Part shown: in pieces, positions 10,178 to 27,206 of the stretch
How the letters are laid out: the number at the start of each line of letters is the position of its first letter
Position numbering within the stretch: the stretch's first letter is position 1
Assembly (NCBI GenBank): GCA_964036045.1
Contig: OZ038389.1
Span: forward strand, 65,200,953 to 65,264,952
Length of the DNA stretch: 64,000 bases
Direction: 5' to 3'
Source: Eutreptiella sp. 'Long Island Sound 2002'
Lineage: Eukaryota > Euglenozoa > Euglenophyceae > Eutreptiales > Eutreptiaceae
The notes under the pieces: generated by a model
What the model saw: only the letters and a program-made list of their open reading frames with translations
Database searches by the model: none
Told to the model about the DNA's origin: nothing
Made by a program: the position numbers and the translations under genes

Positions 10178-11253
10178 AGAAACTCACTCCGCAAATGAAT
10201 TCATGCTTGGTCCCTTCCTCCGCTCTAACCCATCTCTTGCTAACCAATGCTGCTCCCCCCACTGATCTGAAAAAGAACTCATGTCCTCAAGACCTGTGAA
10301 AGAATTCGAGCACAAGTGTGTCAAAGAATCAGGGTCAAGATCCTGCATGTCAAAGAAAAGTTGCAACCCCATCCGATTCATCTCGTTCGTTGCCGATTGA
10401 TGAAAGTACCAAAGAATTGGAAATGTGCTCTCCGCTGTTGCAACCCCACCTGATTCAACCCACTATGTGCTAACCTCACAGAGTCCGTGCCGATAGACGA
10501 TGCCCCCAGCACGAATGTACCAATGAACCTGACATGCTAAATGCTCAAAAAGCATGACACCTCCATCAGAGTTGTCCACTCCCCACTCCACAAACCAGCT
10601 GACCCACTCCAGTGACAGATACAGGTGCAGAAAGAATGCCTCCCATGTGCCCATCCTCCTCCTGATGCGAACTCCCATTGCTAACCGGCATGCTGTCCCA
10701 CAACCTCAAAAACAACACAAGCGCCTGATGCCCTCAAGCCCTGTGAAAGAATTAAGCACAAGTGAGTCAAAGAATCAGGGACAGAATCTTGCATGCCAAA
10801 GAAATGTTGCAACCCCATCCGATTCATCTCATCCATTGTCGATTGACGCCGGAGATCCTCTACAGGTATCAACACACCCAAGTCCAATGAAAGGATTGTG
10901 TACAAAAGTATCAAAGAACTGGAAATGTGCTCTCCGCTATCAAAAGAAATGTTGCAACTCCACCTGATTTGACCCACTGCATGCCATTCTCACAGAGTCA
11001 ATGCCAATAGACGACGCCCTCAGAACGAATGTGCAAATGTACCAGACTCACCTCCGTCAGAATCTGATTCGTCCACTCCCTACTCCATAGACCCGCCGAC
11101 ACACTCCAGTGATAGAAACAGATGCTGAAAGAATGTCTCTCATGTCCCTCCCGTCTTCTCTCTGATGCAATCACCATCTGCCAATCGCCAAGCTGACCCA
11201 CTAACTCAAAAACAATACAAGTGCCTGATTCAAACCTCGAAGAATGACAGACG
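10178..11253 (+). repeat. LINE 3' UTR with ~440-bp tandem units
   Basis: Two imperfect copies of a ~440-bp unit begin at about 10265 and 10707. Each carries in order: CTGTGAAAGAATT, GTCAAAGAATCAGGG, GTTGCAACCCCATCCGATTC, ATTGGAAATGTGCTC/ACTGGAAATGTGCTC and CACAGAGTC(C/A)(G/A)TGCC. A partial third copy starts near 11205 (AAAACAATACAAGTGCCTGA). No coding potential was seen. Confidence 0.7.
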
Positions 11254-11756
11254 ATGCTCATATGCTCACATGCCTTCAATGTTCAATGTGCAATGCGTGC
11301 GATGCTTCCTGACATGTCATGCCCCTAATCCTCAATGCATCAATCGAAAGCAGGCAAAACCCCCCATCCTTCTCTCAACCCCAATATACATGCTCAGACT
11401 AAGACCCACCGCCCATCCATAAGAAAGCTAAAGCAGCATGATGTGAATCGAGTGTGAAAATGAATAATGCACAATGTCATGCCATGCCAAAAAAAAAAAA
11501 AAAAATGCTCACATGCTCACATGCCTTCAATGTTCAATGTGCAATGCGTGCGATGCTTCCTGACATGTCATGCCCCTGATCCTCAATGCATCAATCGAAA
11601 GCAGGTAAAACCCCCCATCCTTCTCTCAACCCCAATATACATGCTCAGACTATGACCCACCGCCCATCCATAAGAAAGCAAAAGCAGCATGATGTGAATC
11701 GAGTGTGAAAATAAATAATGCACAATGTCATGCCAAAAAAAAAAAAAAAAAAAAAA
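11254..11756 (+). repeat. Duplicated LINE 3' terminus, each copy ending in poly(A)
   Basis: A ~235-bp block starting near gctcacatgccttcaatg and ending aatgcacaatgtcatgcc appears twice, followed by 17 A (11489-11505) and 22 A (11735-11756). The two copies are almost identical. It could be two tandem insertions of the 3' end, or a 3' end reverse-transcribed twice. Confidence 0.85.
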
Positions 11757-19340
<7,584 letters not shown>

Positions 19341-19512
19341 GCACGCAGTGCAAACTATTGGATGGCGGCCACTACTTGAACCCTAGTTTTGGCGTTTTTT
19401 CACTAGTTGGTTGTTCCATAACAGTTTTTTTTTGCGCTTCTTGTGCATTGAGGATGTGGCACATTTGAATTGCCATCCATTTTCACCCATTTTCAGCCAT
19501 TTTAGCCCATTT
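19341..19512 (+). repeat. Dispersed repeat R1, copy 1
   Basis: The ~170-bp sequence beginning gcacgcagtgcaaact, through gaaccctagttt, gttccataacag, a T-run, gaggatgtggcacatttgaattg and repeated ccattttcacc, matches 26912-27078 over its whole length. The shared order of blocks shows common descent. It has no coding capacity. Confidence 0.75.
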
Positions 19513-21480
19513 TTTACTTGGTTTTGTTGCACGTTCTTTGTTATAGGTGGATGCCGGATTATGGTGATGGGGAATCACCAGATGTCGTGTACATTCACAA
19601 TGCAACAAATCGGCAGCAGGGTTGTTACACACTCCAAAGCGGATTCCAACCTTCATGGTCATTCCCTTGCTATCTCTAGGAAACAATTTCTTTGTGGATT
19701 CTCTTTATGAGCCAGTAGTTGAACCCTCCATCCACACTCTCGGATCATTGCGAATCAGTAGCATGGCTTATCAGTAACGGCCCACATAGTGCTGCATATT
19801 GCTACAAGTTGGGTCCCAATGGGGTCAAGGCAAAATGCCTATATCTCCTGAAGGCTACCACCATCTTCCAACACACTCACGCAACAACAGATTGAGCTTG
19901 GCCACGGCCACCAATCACCAAGCATATGAAGACTCTTGTGACACCTACATAAATGCAGGGGGGGGGTTTCCTCCCTTCCCCCCGGGCTAGGTTTCATTGT
20001 GTCGGCACTGCACGCAGTGCCCACGCAGTGCGCTCACAGTGCATCAACTTGGCCTCTATTGGGTGCCGTGCGTGCGCTGTGCCCGCGCTGTGTAAAAATG
20101 CCCCGAGACTCAGGGGCGCCAGTGGCCGGAAAACATTGCTGCGCTCGGGACACCAGAGGCATGCACATCTCTCACATGTGGTGTGGGACTTAGGGTGGTG
20201 GTATCTACAACAATGAAGGCATTTGAGAGCCGGGCATAGCGCCAAATGGAAGAAGTGAGTGACATAGCTCAATTGCTCTGTGGATGTATACAACAGTGCA
20301 CCAGGATACATTACGGTAAAAGGCAATTTTTAGTTGTCCACGTAGAATAGCAGCGATGTCATAGCGCATTGTTGGCTTGGGGCGCTCCCATACCCGTCCC
20401 TTGCGATCTAAATTCCTTTTTTCCTTCTTCTCAAAAAAGGTCTTGATCCCCCTATCCTCTAGAACGGCCCCGTAAGCAAAGCACACAACGCTCCACACAT
20501 GCAAGTCCTGGAAGGCATATGCCGCACTGTTCGGCAATTGATTCTTAAAGTGGCCATGGCCACCCCTTGCCGTCAAGTTCCATCTGGTCAGTAGTCACTC
20601 AAAGGGGTGGGGCCAGTGCTTACCAAACTAAGGCGCGCCCGGTAGTGGGGGGAAGGGGGGTTGAAAGTGCCTTATTGCGTTATGTTTCATGGTGTTGCCG
20701 TTGTTAGAAAGCTGGGAAACTTGGAGATAGCACCCGGGACCCATCATTGGTGAGGGGGTCCAAATAGAAGAAAAAAGTGGCCAAGTGATGGTCTCTTGGG
20801 GGGGATGGGGGGGGTCAGAGGAGAGGAGATTGAAAAAGGGGAGGACAGGTATATTTGCTGTGCTCATGCCTCCCCCCCCCCCTCCTTGAAATCCCCCCCC
20901 CAAGGGGGGAACCGTCACCTTGGCCCAAAAAGCATAGGAAATACTAGGCGCCTAAAGCGCCAAAGAAAATTTTTATAAGGCGCCCATGGCAACGAAGCTG
21001 ATTTACGCTGTGGTACTATGGCACAGATTTGTGGTGCAGCCCCCCCCCCCCCCCCAGGGGGGGAACCGGCCCGACAAAAGGGGGGATATTTCAAGTGGGG
21101 GAGGGTAGGTGTTCATTTGGCACCCCTGTCTTGCACTACCGGGTTGCTCTGTGGGGCGGGAGTAAAGGCCCCCACCAGCCCCCACCTTATTTTGAACATT
21201 TGGAGTCGCATAACAGCATGGTGTAATCCTGAACCTACATGACTAGCGGTGGGTATTGCGGCACATCAAGGGATGAGAAGGGCAAAAAAATAGGGTTTGA
21301 AGCCATTTGGTTTGGTTTGGTAGCATTTGATACAGAGGCGGACCACAAATAGGTAAAATTCGGGCAACCCCCAAAAGCTCACGATGATTGCAAAATCATC
21401 GTGGGGGAGTAGAGTCTCTACATGGTGGACTTGCCAAGGGCAATAGAATTGTCAAAAATTTGGCTTTTTCCGAATTCCTT
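19513..21480. other. 2 kb without a supportable gene
   Basis: Contains GC-rich palindrome-like strings such as CACGCAGTGCCCACGCAGTGCG (20009-20030) and GTGCGTGCGCTGTGCCCGCG (about 20069), related to those near 19030, 19325, 26912 and 29867. Two blocks of a C-run followed by aaggggggaaccg/caggggggggaaccgg lie at 20890-20920 and 21041-21070. I see no exon with recognisable homology. Confidence 0.45.
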
Positions 21481-21520
21481 GGGTTTGGGTGATCATTTGG
21501 TGACAACATGGGTACTCTAG

Positions 21521-21838
21521 CACCCATGGAGACCCACATAGTGGCCGCTAGGCCCCCAAATATGGGCATAGGGACACTTTGCACTGGCAAAACGGCCCCC
21601 AATAATGGGCATGGGGACACTTTGCACTGGCAAAAAGGCCCCCATATATGGGCATGGGGACACTTTGCACTGGCAGAGAGGCCCCCATAGATGGGCATGG
21701 GGACAGTTTGCACTGGCAAAAAGGCTCCCAAATATGGGCATGGGGACATTTTGCACTGGCAAAAGGGCCCCCCTATATGGGCATGGGGAAACTTTGCAAT
21801 GGCAAAAAGGCCCCCATATATGGGCATGGGGGAATCGT
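21521..21838. repeat. 43-bp tandem repeat, left part
   Basis: About seven units of gggcatggggacactttgcactggcaaaaaggcccc plus catatat, at a 43-bp period (unit starts near 21564, 21607, 21650, 21693, 21736, 21778, 21821). The array is cut by the YR retrotransposon and resumes at 26753. A 40-bp sequence just before it (21481-21520) recurs after the right part (26862-26902). Confidence 0.9.
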
Positions 21839-21840
21839 AC

Positions 21841-21937
21841 TTCTGTAGGAACGGAAGTTCTGTTGTAACCCTTTACTCCCTGCCCATGACTGTTTCTCAG
21901 TCTCTAAATTTGTGTATTGCCCTCTTGTACCATGAGC
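21841..21937 (+). repeat. Split direct repeat A1
   Basis: 97 bp from ttctgtaggaacggaagttc to catgagc. It matches A2 at 26476-26572 with only three differences. The putative gag ATG (21932) lies in its last bases. Confidence 0.92.
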
Positions 21938-23060
21938 TTCACGAAAAACGCGGCAGCAGCGCCGACTGCTGCGGACTAGTCATGGGAAGGCCTGATTGCG
22001 GAGGAGCCGGATGCACTCGACAAGTCCTGGGCTTCCCTGGTGGCGCATCCTGGGCTTGCGGCACGAGTTCCAACTAAGCACAGGTCTACAGTACTGTTGG
22101 CAGGCTCAGCGGCTTGGTCATCCTCCACCAGAGTGAATACCACGTCGCTGGCAAAGATATTCTTCGACGTGCTGCGTGTCACGGTTGTCAACAGCTCCTT
22201 CATATACTATCGGGACGCGTTCCTATTTGATTTGATGCTCAACTGGGGCCTTGAAGTGCAGTTTTTCGACCTGCAACCCGAGCAATCTGCTTTTGCTCTC
22301 TGTCAACGTCTTGCAGTGGCAACAGGGACGCTGCCAATGTCTCTCGACGCCCCCCAGCAGGCCACAGAAGCGGGCAACTCCCCTGCCAAGCCGCGGTACG
22401 ATGAGCTGTCGCTCAAGGCTGCCAAACTCATCAAGAAGCGCACTGGTGCAACTCGCTGGACACAGAAATTGGCCAAGGCTCTGGAAAGGTACTTGCACGG
22501 TTTGCGTGAATTGCCTGATGATGACCAAGGGCCAAACAGCCCGGCGCTGGAGATGCAAGCGGCGCTGGCCGACGAATTGGTAGCCGATGTGTGGCATACC
22601 ATACTCGAGTGTGATGACCCAGGAAACCAGGCTCTCAAGGCAGCGGACAAACAGCGGAGAAAGCGCGACAAAGCGCGACAAGAAAAAGCACGAGAAAAAG
22701 GGGAAAGGAAAGAGCTCACGGTCCTCCAGAAACAGATCCTCTGACAGCTCCGATTCTGCGTCCAGCTCGCGCTCCGACTCCGACTCGTCTACCTCTGCTT
22801 CCTCTTGTGCAGATGCGCACCGTTCCGGTGATCAACAGCGCGCTTCGTCGTCTGCATGGAGTCCAGCGAAGCTGACCATGGTGATTGTGGACGGAAAAGA
22901 ACATCTCAGAGGGAGAGACACTTCCAACAACCTCATTGATTGCTCGCGACCTCCACAGACGAAGTGCAGATTGTGCAAGGCTCACCACTGGTACAGCCTA
23001 CGGCTGCCCTACCCGGAAAAAGTGACTCCCCAAGGCAAAACGCTCCAGGCGCTTGGGTAG
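21932..23060 (+). pseudogene. gag-like ORF of the YR retrotransposon, broken
   Basis: The frame from ATG 21932 reads MSFTKNAAAAPTAAD, meets TAG at 21977-21979, and continues SWEGLIAEEPDALDKSW to a stop at 22744. From about 22670 the sensible reading moves to another frame, ending 23060, where a Lys-rich then Ser/Asp-rich tract (KKHEKKGKGKSSRSS) is followed by a Cys pair, KCRLCKAHHW. The shift lies beside a 10-bp duplication (gcgcgacaaa / gcgcgacaag). Position and composition suggest the structural protein of the element. There is no clear homologous domain; the call rests on context. Confidence 0.5.
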
Positions 23061-24111
23061 GGGCGCTAGGAGATTCCTGCGGGCGGTCCACCTGTTGCAA
23101 GCGGCCAAAGATACGGACTTCGGTTCCATGTATGCAGCCACAGCAATCCGGGGCCTTGGCATCAATTCTGTCCAGGGCTATCTACAGCAGCTTAGGGAAA
23201 CTAGACAGCGCCTGGCAATGCGGGCAGGAGAGTCGTTGCGAGACGCCATCGAGGCCCAGCTGCTGTGGAAAGTGCAACAGGGCCACACCGAGTCTAACGG
23301 CAAGAAGCTAGTGTTAGGTTTGCGGCTGTTGGAGAAGTTTTGCTGTCTGCCTTCTACAGTCACAGCAGCGGATTGGCTTTTCATTGACGCGTTCCAACGC
23401 GTTCCAATGCAAAAACAAGAGGGGCGTACCAAACAGTGGGCGGCAATGGACTGCATCCGTCAACTCTGCATCGCAGCCCGTTCCGACGAACAGTGGGAAA
23501 TCGTCGCCCTCGCCGCCCTTTCCGTCGCATTCGGCCTCCGAGGCTCCGAAGCTTTCACGGCGGCGCCGGATGTCGAGACACTACACTTCAAAGGCACCAA
23601 AGGTCGAGGTGGCATGCGCCATGAGTCACTCGGCCCGTGGGCGCGAAAATGGGCTGATTTTCTCGCACGCCTCCGGGCGCTCAGGGGGCAACATCCACAC
23701 CGGCCAGCCTTCGTCACGTCCAAAGCCCATTTGGAGATGTCATTCGCCCTCCTGCTCCAGACGGACGGCTGTCGCTGTCACACAATCAGATGGCACAGCT
23801 GGAGGCGATTTGGGGCAGCGCAACTGCACTGCCTCAAGCTATCACTTCACCTTATCCAAATCTGGGGAGGTTGGAAGTCCCTGGCAGTTGCCCGGATGTA
23901 CGCCACACTGCCACCCAGCTGGGAATTCAAGAGAGACGGGCCCATGCCAGCCCCAAAGTGGTCAGGGCGCCAAGCAGGCTGGTATGAGCTGGATTGGCCT
24001 TCCACAGCCATCTTCTCGCATTGGATGTGCAGCGAAATTGCATCGCAATCCTCCGACAGCGGACTTGTTGGGCGCGTCGCGAGTTCTCAGGCCCCAAAGA
24101 GGCAGCGTTGA
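23053..24111 (+). CDS. Tyrosine recombinase of the YR retrotransposon
   Basis: 352 codons with the catalytic layout of a tyrosine recombinase: the first Arg in FGLRGSEAF (about residue 160), H-x-x-R in HTIRWHSWR (about residue 243), a Gly-Gly-Trp motif IWGGWKS in the usual His/Trp position (about residue 274) and the nucleophilic Tyr in ARMYATLP (about residue 282). The N-terminal ~120 residues look like the core-binding helices. The enzyme would join the circular cDNA intermediate to the target by strand exchange. The frame is intact, although its start is uncertain because the preceding gag frame overlaps it by eight bases. It lies upstream of RT, unlike most DIRS-type elements. Confidence 0.85.
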   Translation: MGRGARRFLRAVHLLQAAKDTDFGSMYAATAIRGLGINSVQGYLQQLRETRQRLAMRAGESLRDAIEAQLLWKVQQGHTESNGKKLVLGLRLLEKFCCLPSTVTAADWLFIDAFQRVPMQKQEGRTKQWAAMDCIRQLCIAARSDEQWEIVALAALSVAFGLRGSEAFTAAPDVETLHFKGTKGRGGMRHESLGPWARKWADFLARLRALRGQHPHRPAFVTSKAHLEMSFALLLQTDGCRCHTIRWHSWRRFGAAQLHCLKLSLHLIQIWGGWKSLAVARMYATLPPSWEFKRDGPMPAPKWSGRQAGWYELDWPSTAIFSHWMCSEIASQSSDSGLVGRVASSQAPKRQR

Positions 24112-24604
24112 TAAGTCACGCCCCATCTCTTCACTGCCGGCGGATTTTCCCGACCTATTCCGAAAAATTTCTCAGTTGACTGGTGTCTTGCCGGCTCACA
24201 AGCCCATGGTATATTCTGCACTGCAGGTCTAGCTTTGTCCATCTTGCACTTCACGCGCTCCGTTGATGCTCTTGGCTCACTCCGCCGCGCGATGGAGGCA
24301 GTGCTTACCACAGGGCTGTTCTGCGAGGCGGATAGCTATTACCATTTTCTGCACCGCCTGGATGCCTCAGGTGCACACCGCAGGGTTCCAGTTGACGTCG
24401 CACAGCGGGAGCTGGGGGGCGCGTTCGCATAGCCCGCAGCATCTGGCGCCGTCTAGTCCCCTCAAACCTCATGCGCATATATACAGCGGCCTCTCGTCAT
24501 GTGTCGAAATTTCAGCCGCGGCACCGCCCTCAGCCAGCTCTCCGATCCATGCTGGAGTTAGTGTGTGTCACTACGCGGGGCATGCGTCACACCACAGCCC
24601 CTGC

Positions 24605-25310
24605 AACCTCCTGTGTTTTCCTTAGATCCGAAAATGCAGAAAAATGTAGGCTCCTGCTGAATGCTGTACGCATTAATGCTAGTGACCCACGGCCTCCTAA
24701 GAGGGTCCGTCTTCCAACCCTGGGTCATCTGGCTCGCCCCATCAGGCACTCCAGATCTGGAAGGTGGCTGTGCAAGATTGATCTCCAAAACTGTTGAAGG
24801 AGTATATGCCCGCCACGATCCTGGCACACTTTGTTGTTGAGGTGTATGGCACCACATACAAATACACCCGGCTTCCTTTTGGCTGGAAGCATTCGCCTAC
24901 TATCTGTCAGACCTTGGTCCGGCGCCTCGTGGCCTCAGCGCTGTCTTCTGCAGGCCTACCTGTCGGCCACAAAGTTTATTTAGACGATATTCTGCTTGAC
25001 GCTAAGTGCAAGAATGTCCTGCGCAGAGGCCAAAAAGCAGTTGTGCGTCAACTCAAGCAAGCAGGTTTCATTATCAGTGTCAAGAGCGAGCTCCGTCCAA
25101 CAAAGCGCCTCGTGTTTGTCGGCAAGTTACTTGACTCCCTCCGCAAAACGGTGGCAAACCAGCCCGCCGTGCTCGCTAGGGCTTTTCGCATGTGGCTCCG
25201 CGGGGTTGGTACTGGCCTCTTGTCTGCAGCTGAACTCCTGAGGCTGCTGGGGCGCCTCCAATGGCTCGCGCGGCCCTCATCCCTCTCTTGTTTTCTTTCC
25301 GCTGCCTAGA
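24605..25310 (+). pseudogene. Reverse transcriptase of the YR retrotransposon, frameshifted
   Basis: Two adjacent frames together give the reverse-transcriptase order: KCRLLLNAVRIN and LPTLGHLA, then GRWLCKIDLQNC (metal-binding Asp) in the first frame ending at TGA 24795; then LKEYMPATILAHF, YKYTRLPFGWKHSP, the catalytic VYLDDIL (about 24976) and the thumb-side GFIISVKSEL...FVGKLLDS in the second frame (24794-25309). A one-base shift sits at about 24790. YLDD replaces the common YxDD consensus in an acceptable way. Homology is to DIRS/Ty3-type RTs. The copy cannot make the enzyme without recoding. Confidence 0.8.
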
Positions 25311-25389
25311 GGGCGGTGCGTGCGGGCACAGGGAGATTCACCCGGGGTCTGATCCGGTCCATTGGCACAGTGCTCCTCTTCTCCACAGC

Positions 25390-25922
25390 CCCTCAAAAAT
25401 TCGGCAATGTGCCTGTCCAATCCTGTCTTCTTTGCTGACGCGGCGCCGCCCAGTTCGGGCTGTAAATATTACACTATTGGCGTGGTGGGCCCACGTGGGT
25501 GCTACCGTTCGCGCCGATGTCTAGCTTGGGTCTCCTCCATGCCTCAGGCACAACTGTTTGCGCTGTACACTGCAGCAACAATAGGGGCCTACGAGGGGCA
25601 TCCGTAGATATGTCTGGGGTCCGACTCGGACATAGCGCGGCTGCACGTCCTCCAGCAGCGTGCGAGCACCTCCAGCGCCGTTCAAAACCGGTTGCTGGGG
25701 CGCTTATTCTGGCTACGTTTGTGGAGTGGGGCCCAGCTAGTCCTGTTTAGGGTGGACACGTCAGTCAATCCGGCGGACCCGTTGTCTAGGCTCACCAATT
25801 TTCCCTCTCGGGCGCACACCTTGCGGGAGGCAGATTCCCACCTTCGTGCCTGGCAGAGTTCGCCCACGCCTTTCGCTCATGTACAGACCCTCGAGCCTTT
25901 GCCCTGGTCCCTCTCCCGCTGA
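25390..25922 (+). pseudogene. RNase H domain of the YR retrotransposon, interrupted
   Basis: The frame carries VFFADAAPPSSG (first Asp), a strand YTIGVVGP, SMPQAQLFALYTAA (the usual catalytic Glu appears as Gln), an in-frame TAG at 25605-25607, then GSDSDIARLHVLQQR and VDTSVNPADPLSRL, the NpADplSR signature of Ty3/DIRS RNase H. It follows RT directly. Loss of the Glu and the stop codon indicate decay. Confidence 0.7.
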
Positions 25923-26336
25923 TTGACCGCAACCTCTTCCTTCCCCTTGTTTGGTGCAGATCCCCAGTTCAGTCCACTGCACATATTCAGGGCAGGCATG
26001 GCGCGGCCCACGGCTCTATACAGCCACGCCTGCCAGCTCGCCGCCTGCGCCGCAGCGCGTCGCTGGGTGCAGTCAAACCTGAAACTATCTGTCCATGTCC
26101 CCCCCCCCCCTTCGTTGGGGGGTTTGGGTCATCAAGCAGGAGGCACGGAATGCCGTGACCGTCGGCCAGGTCCTCTCAGTCTGGGGCCCGTCAGTGCATT
26201 CCAGCTGGGGTTAAGTTATCAACGGCCACCCTGTTCTCCAAGTTCTCACGTGTTCTTCCATAACAGGGGCATTGGCAACCAGGCTTTGTCACGAGTCTTC
26301 TATATGTTCAGGGTGTTTGGCGGCCCACGTTGCCCC

Positions 26337-26412
26337 TGCGCTCACATTCGTTCGCCTGTTTTAGGCAGAGAGGCTGCGCTCACATTCGTTCGCCTGTTTT
26401 AGGCAGAGAGGC
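26337..26412. repeat. 38-bp tandem duplication before B1
   Basis: The unit tgcgctcacattcgttcgcc plus tgttttaggcagagaggc occurs twice, 26337-26374 and 26375-26412. Its end overlaps the start of B1. Confidence 0.9.
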
Positions 26413-26471
26413 GCAGTGCAGTGCCAGTGCTAGGGTTCATCCAGGGTCAGGAGGACAGGGTGTGCGGAACT
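26406..26471 (+). repeat. Split direct repeat B1
   Basis: gagaggcgcagtgcagtgcc ... gacagggtgtgcggaact. It matches B2 with a few substitutions and one single-base gap, and directly precedes A2. Confidence 0.88.
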
Positions 26472-26475
26472 GTAG

Positions 26476-26572
26476 TTCTGTAGGAACATAAGTTCTGTTG
26501 TAACCCTGTACTCCCTGCCCATGACTGTTTCTCAGTCTCTAAATTTGTGTATTGCCCTCTTGTACCATGAGC
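26476..26572 (+). repeat. Split direct repeat A2
   Basis: 97 bp, 94 positions identical to A1. The B1-A2 junction is internal to the element, as expected from a head-to-tail circle. Confidence 0.92.
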
Positions 26573-26687
26573 CGCCCTCCCACCCGCGCTGAACATGCAT
26601 CTATGTTCCCAGTCCCTGGGAGATAAGACACGCTGCAGCACTCGCCTGTGGGCAGTGTCATATGAAATGAAATGAAATGTGGCGGCG

Positions 26688-26752
26688 GAGAGGCGCAGTG
26701 CACTGCCAGTGCCACGGTTATCCAGGGTCAAGAGGACAGGGTGTGCAGAACT
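26688..26752 (+). repeat. Split direct repeat B2, right end of the element
   Basis: gagaggcgcagtgcactgcc ... gacagggtgtgcagaact. The 43-bp host repeat resumes immediately afterward with ttgcactggcaaaagggccc. Confidence 0.88.
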
Positions 26753-26815
26753 TTGCACTGGCAAAAGGGCCCCCATATATGGGCATGGGGAAACTTTGCA
26801 CTGGCAAAAAGGCCC
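26753..26815. repeat. 43-bp tandem repeat, right part
   Basis: One and a half units continuing the phase of the left array (ttgcactggcaaaaggg, ccccatatatgggcatgggg, aaactttgcactggcaaaaa). It marks the right flank of the retrotransposon insertion. Confidence 0.88.
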
Positions 26816-26861
26816 ATGTAGCTCAGGTCACGGGCCCCCTGAAAACCTCAAAACTGCAGGA

Positions 26862-27078
26862 TGGGTTTGGGTGATCATTTGGTGACAATATGGGTACTCT
26901 AGGAATGCCATGCACGCAGTGCGAAGTTTTGGATGTCGGCAAACACCCGAACCCTAGTTTCAGCCCCTTTTCACAAGTTTTTGGTTCCGTACCAGGGTTG
27001 TTTTTTTTAGCTTCCTAAGCATTTAGGATGTGGCATATTTGAATTGTGAACCATTTTTGCCCATTTTCAACCATTTCC
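26862..27078 (+). repeat. Dispersed repeat R1, copy 2, with 40-bp flank repeat
   Basis: 26862-26902 repeats 21481-21520 with one substitution. From 26912 the sequence matches R1 copy 1 at 19341. A shorter relative of the same region is at 29860-29930 (gcacgcagtgcaagaacttg, ctagcacccatgaggaccca). Confidence 0.75.
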
Positions 27079-27206
27079 CCCTAATTTCCTCCCCGGCATG
27101 CGCTTTAGCGCACGGGGTGTGCACCGGGCATCTTTGCTGCTTTGAGGGAGCGTTATTTTGGGCCTTCAACCTTCCGGTGCTATTGAGGAAACTGGGCCAA
27201 TTATCC

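Larger units (their letters stand above)
1683..11756 (+). mobile_element. Nearly complete APE-type LINE with RNase H
   Basis: The element runs from a ~430-bp leader through ORF1 (2116-4701), an APE/RT ORF in the same frame (4702-8658), a +1-frame ORF with most of RNase H (8600-10177) and a long 3' UTR to a 22-nt poly(A) tail (11735-11756). It has no terminal repeats, so it is a non-LTR retrotransposon. The APE-RT-RNase H order is that of LINE clades such as I, Tad and related algal elements; I cannot assign the clade without a tree. The long open frames show the copy is young. The in-frame TGA and the frame change are either recoding signals or the first inactivating mutations. Confidence 0.85.
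21841..26752 (+). mobile_element. YR retrotransposon (DIRS order, VIPER-like layout)
   Basis: A 4.9-kb element bounded by split direct repeats in the order A1 (21841-21937), coding region, B1 (26406-26471), A2 (26476-26572), B2 (26688-26752). This terminal arrangement is diagnostic of tyrosine-recombinase retrotransposons, which integrate a circular intermediate without target-site duplication. The coding order is gag, YR, RT, RNase H. The YR before RT is the order known from trypanosomatid VIPER elements; in DIRS, Ngaro and PAT elements the YR is downstream. Several frameshifts and stops make this copy inactive, except for the YR frame. It interrupts a 43-bp tandem repeat. Confidence 0.85.
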
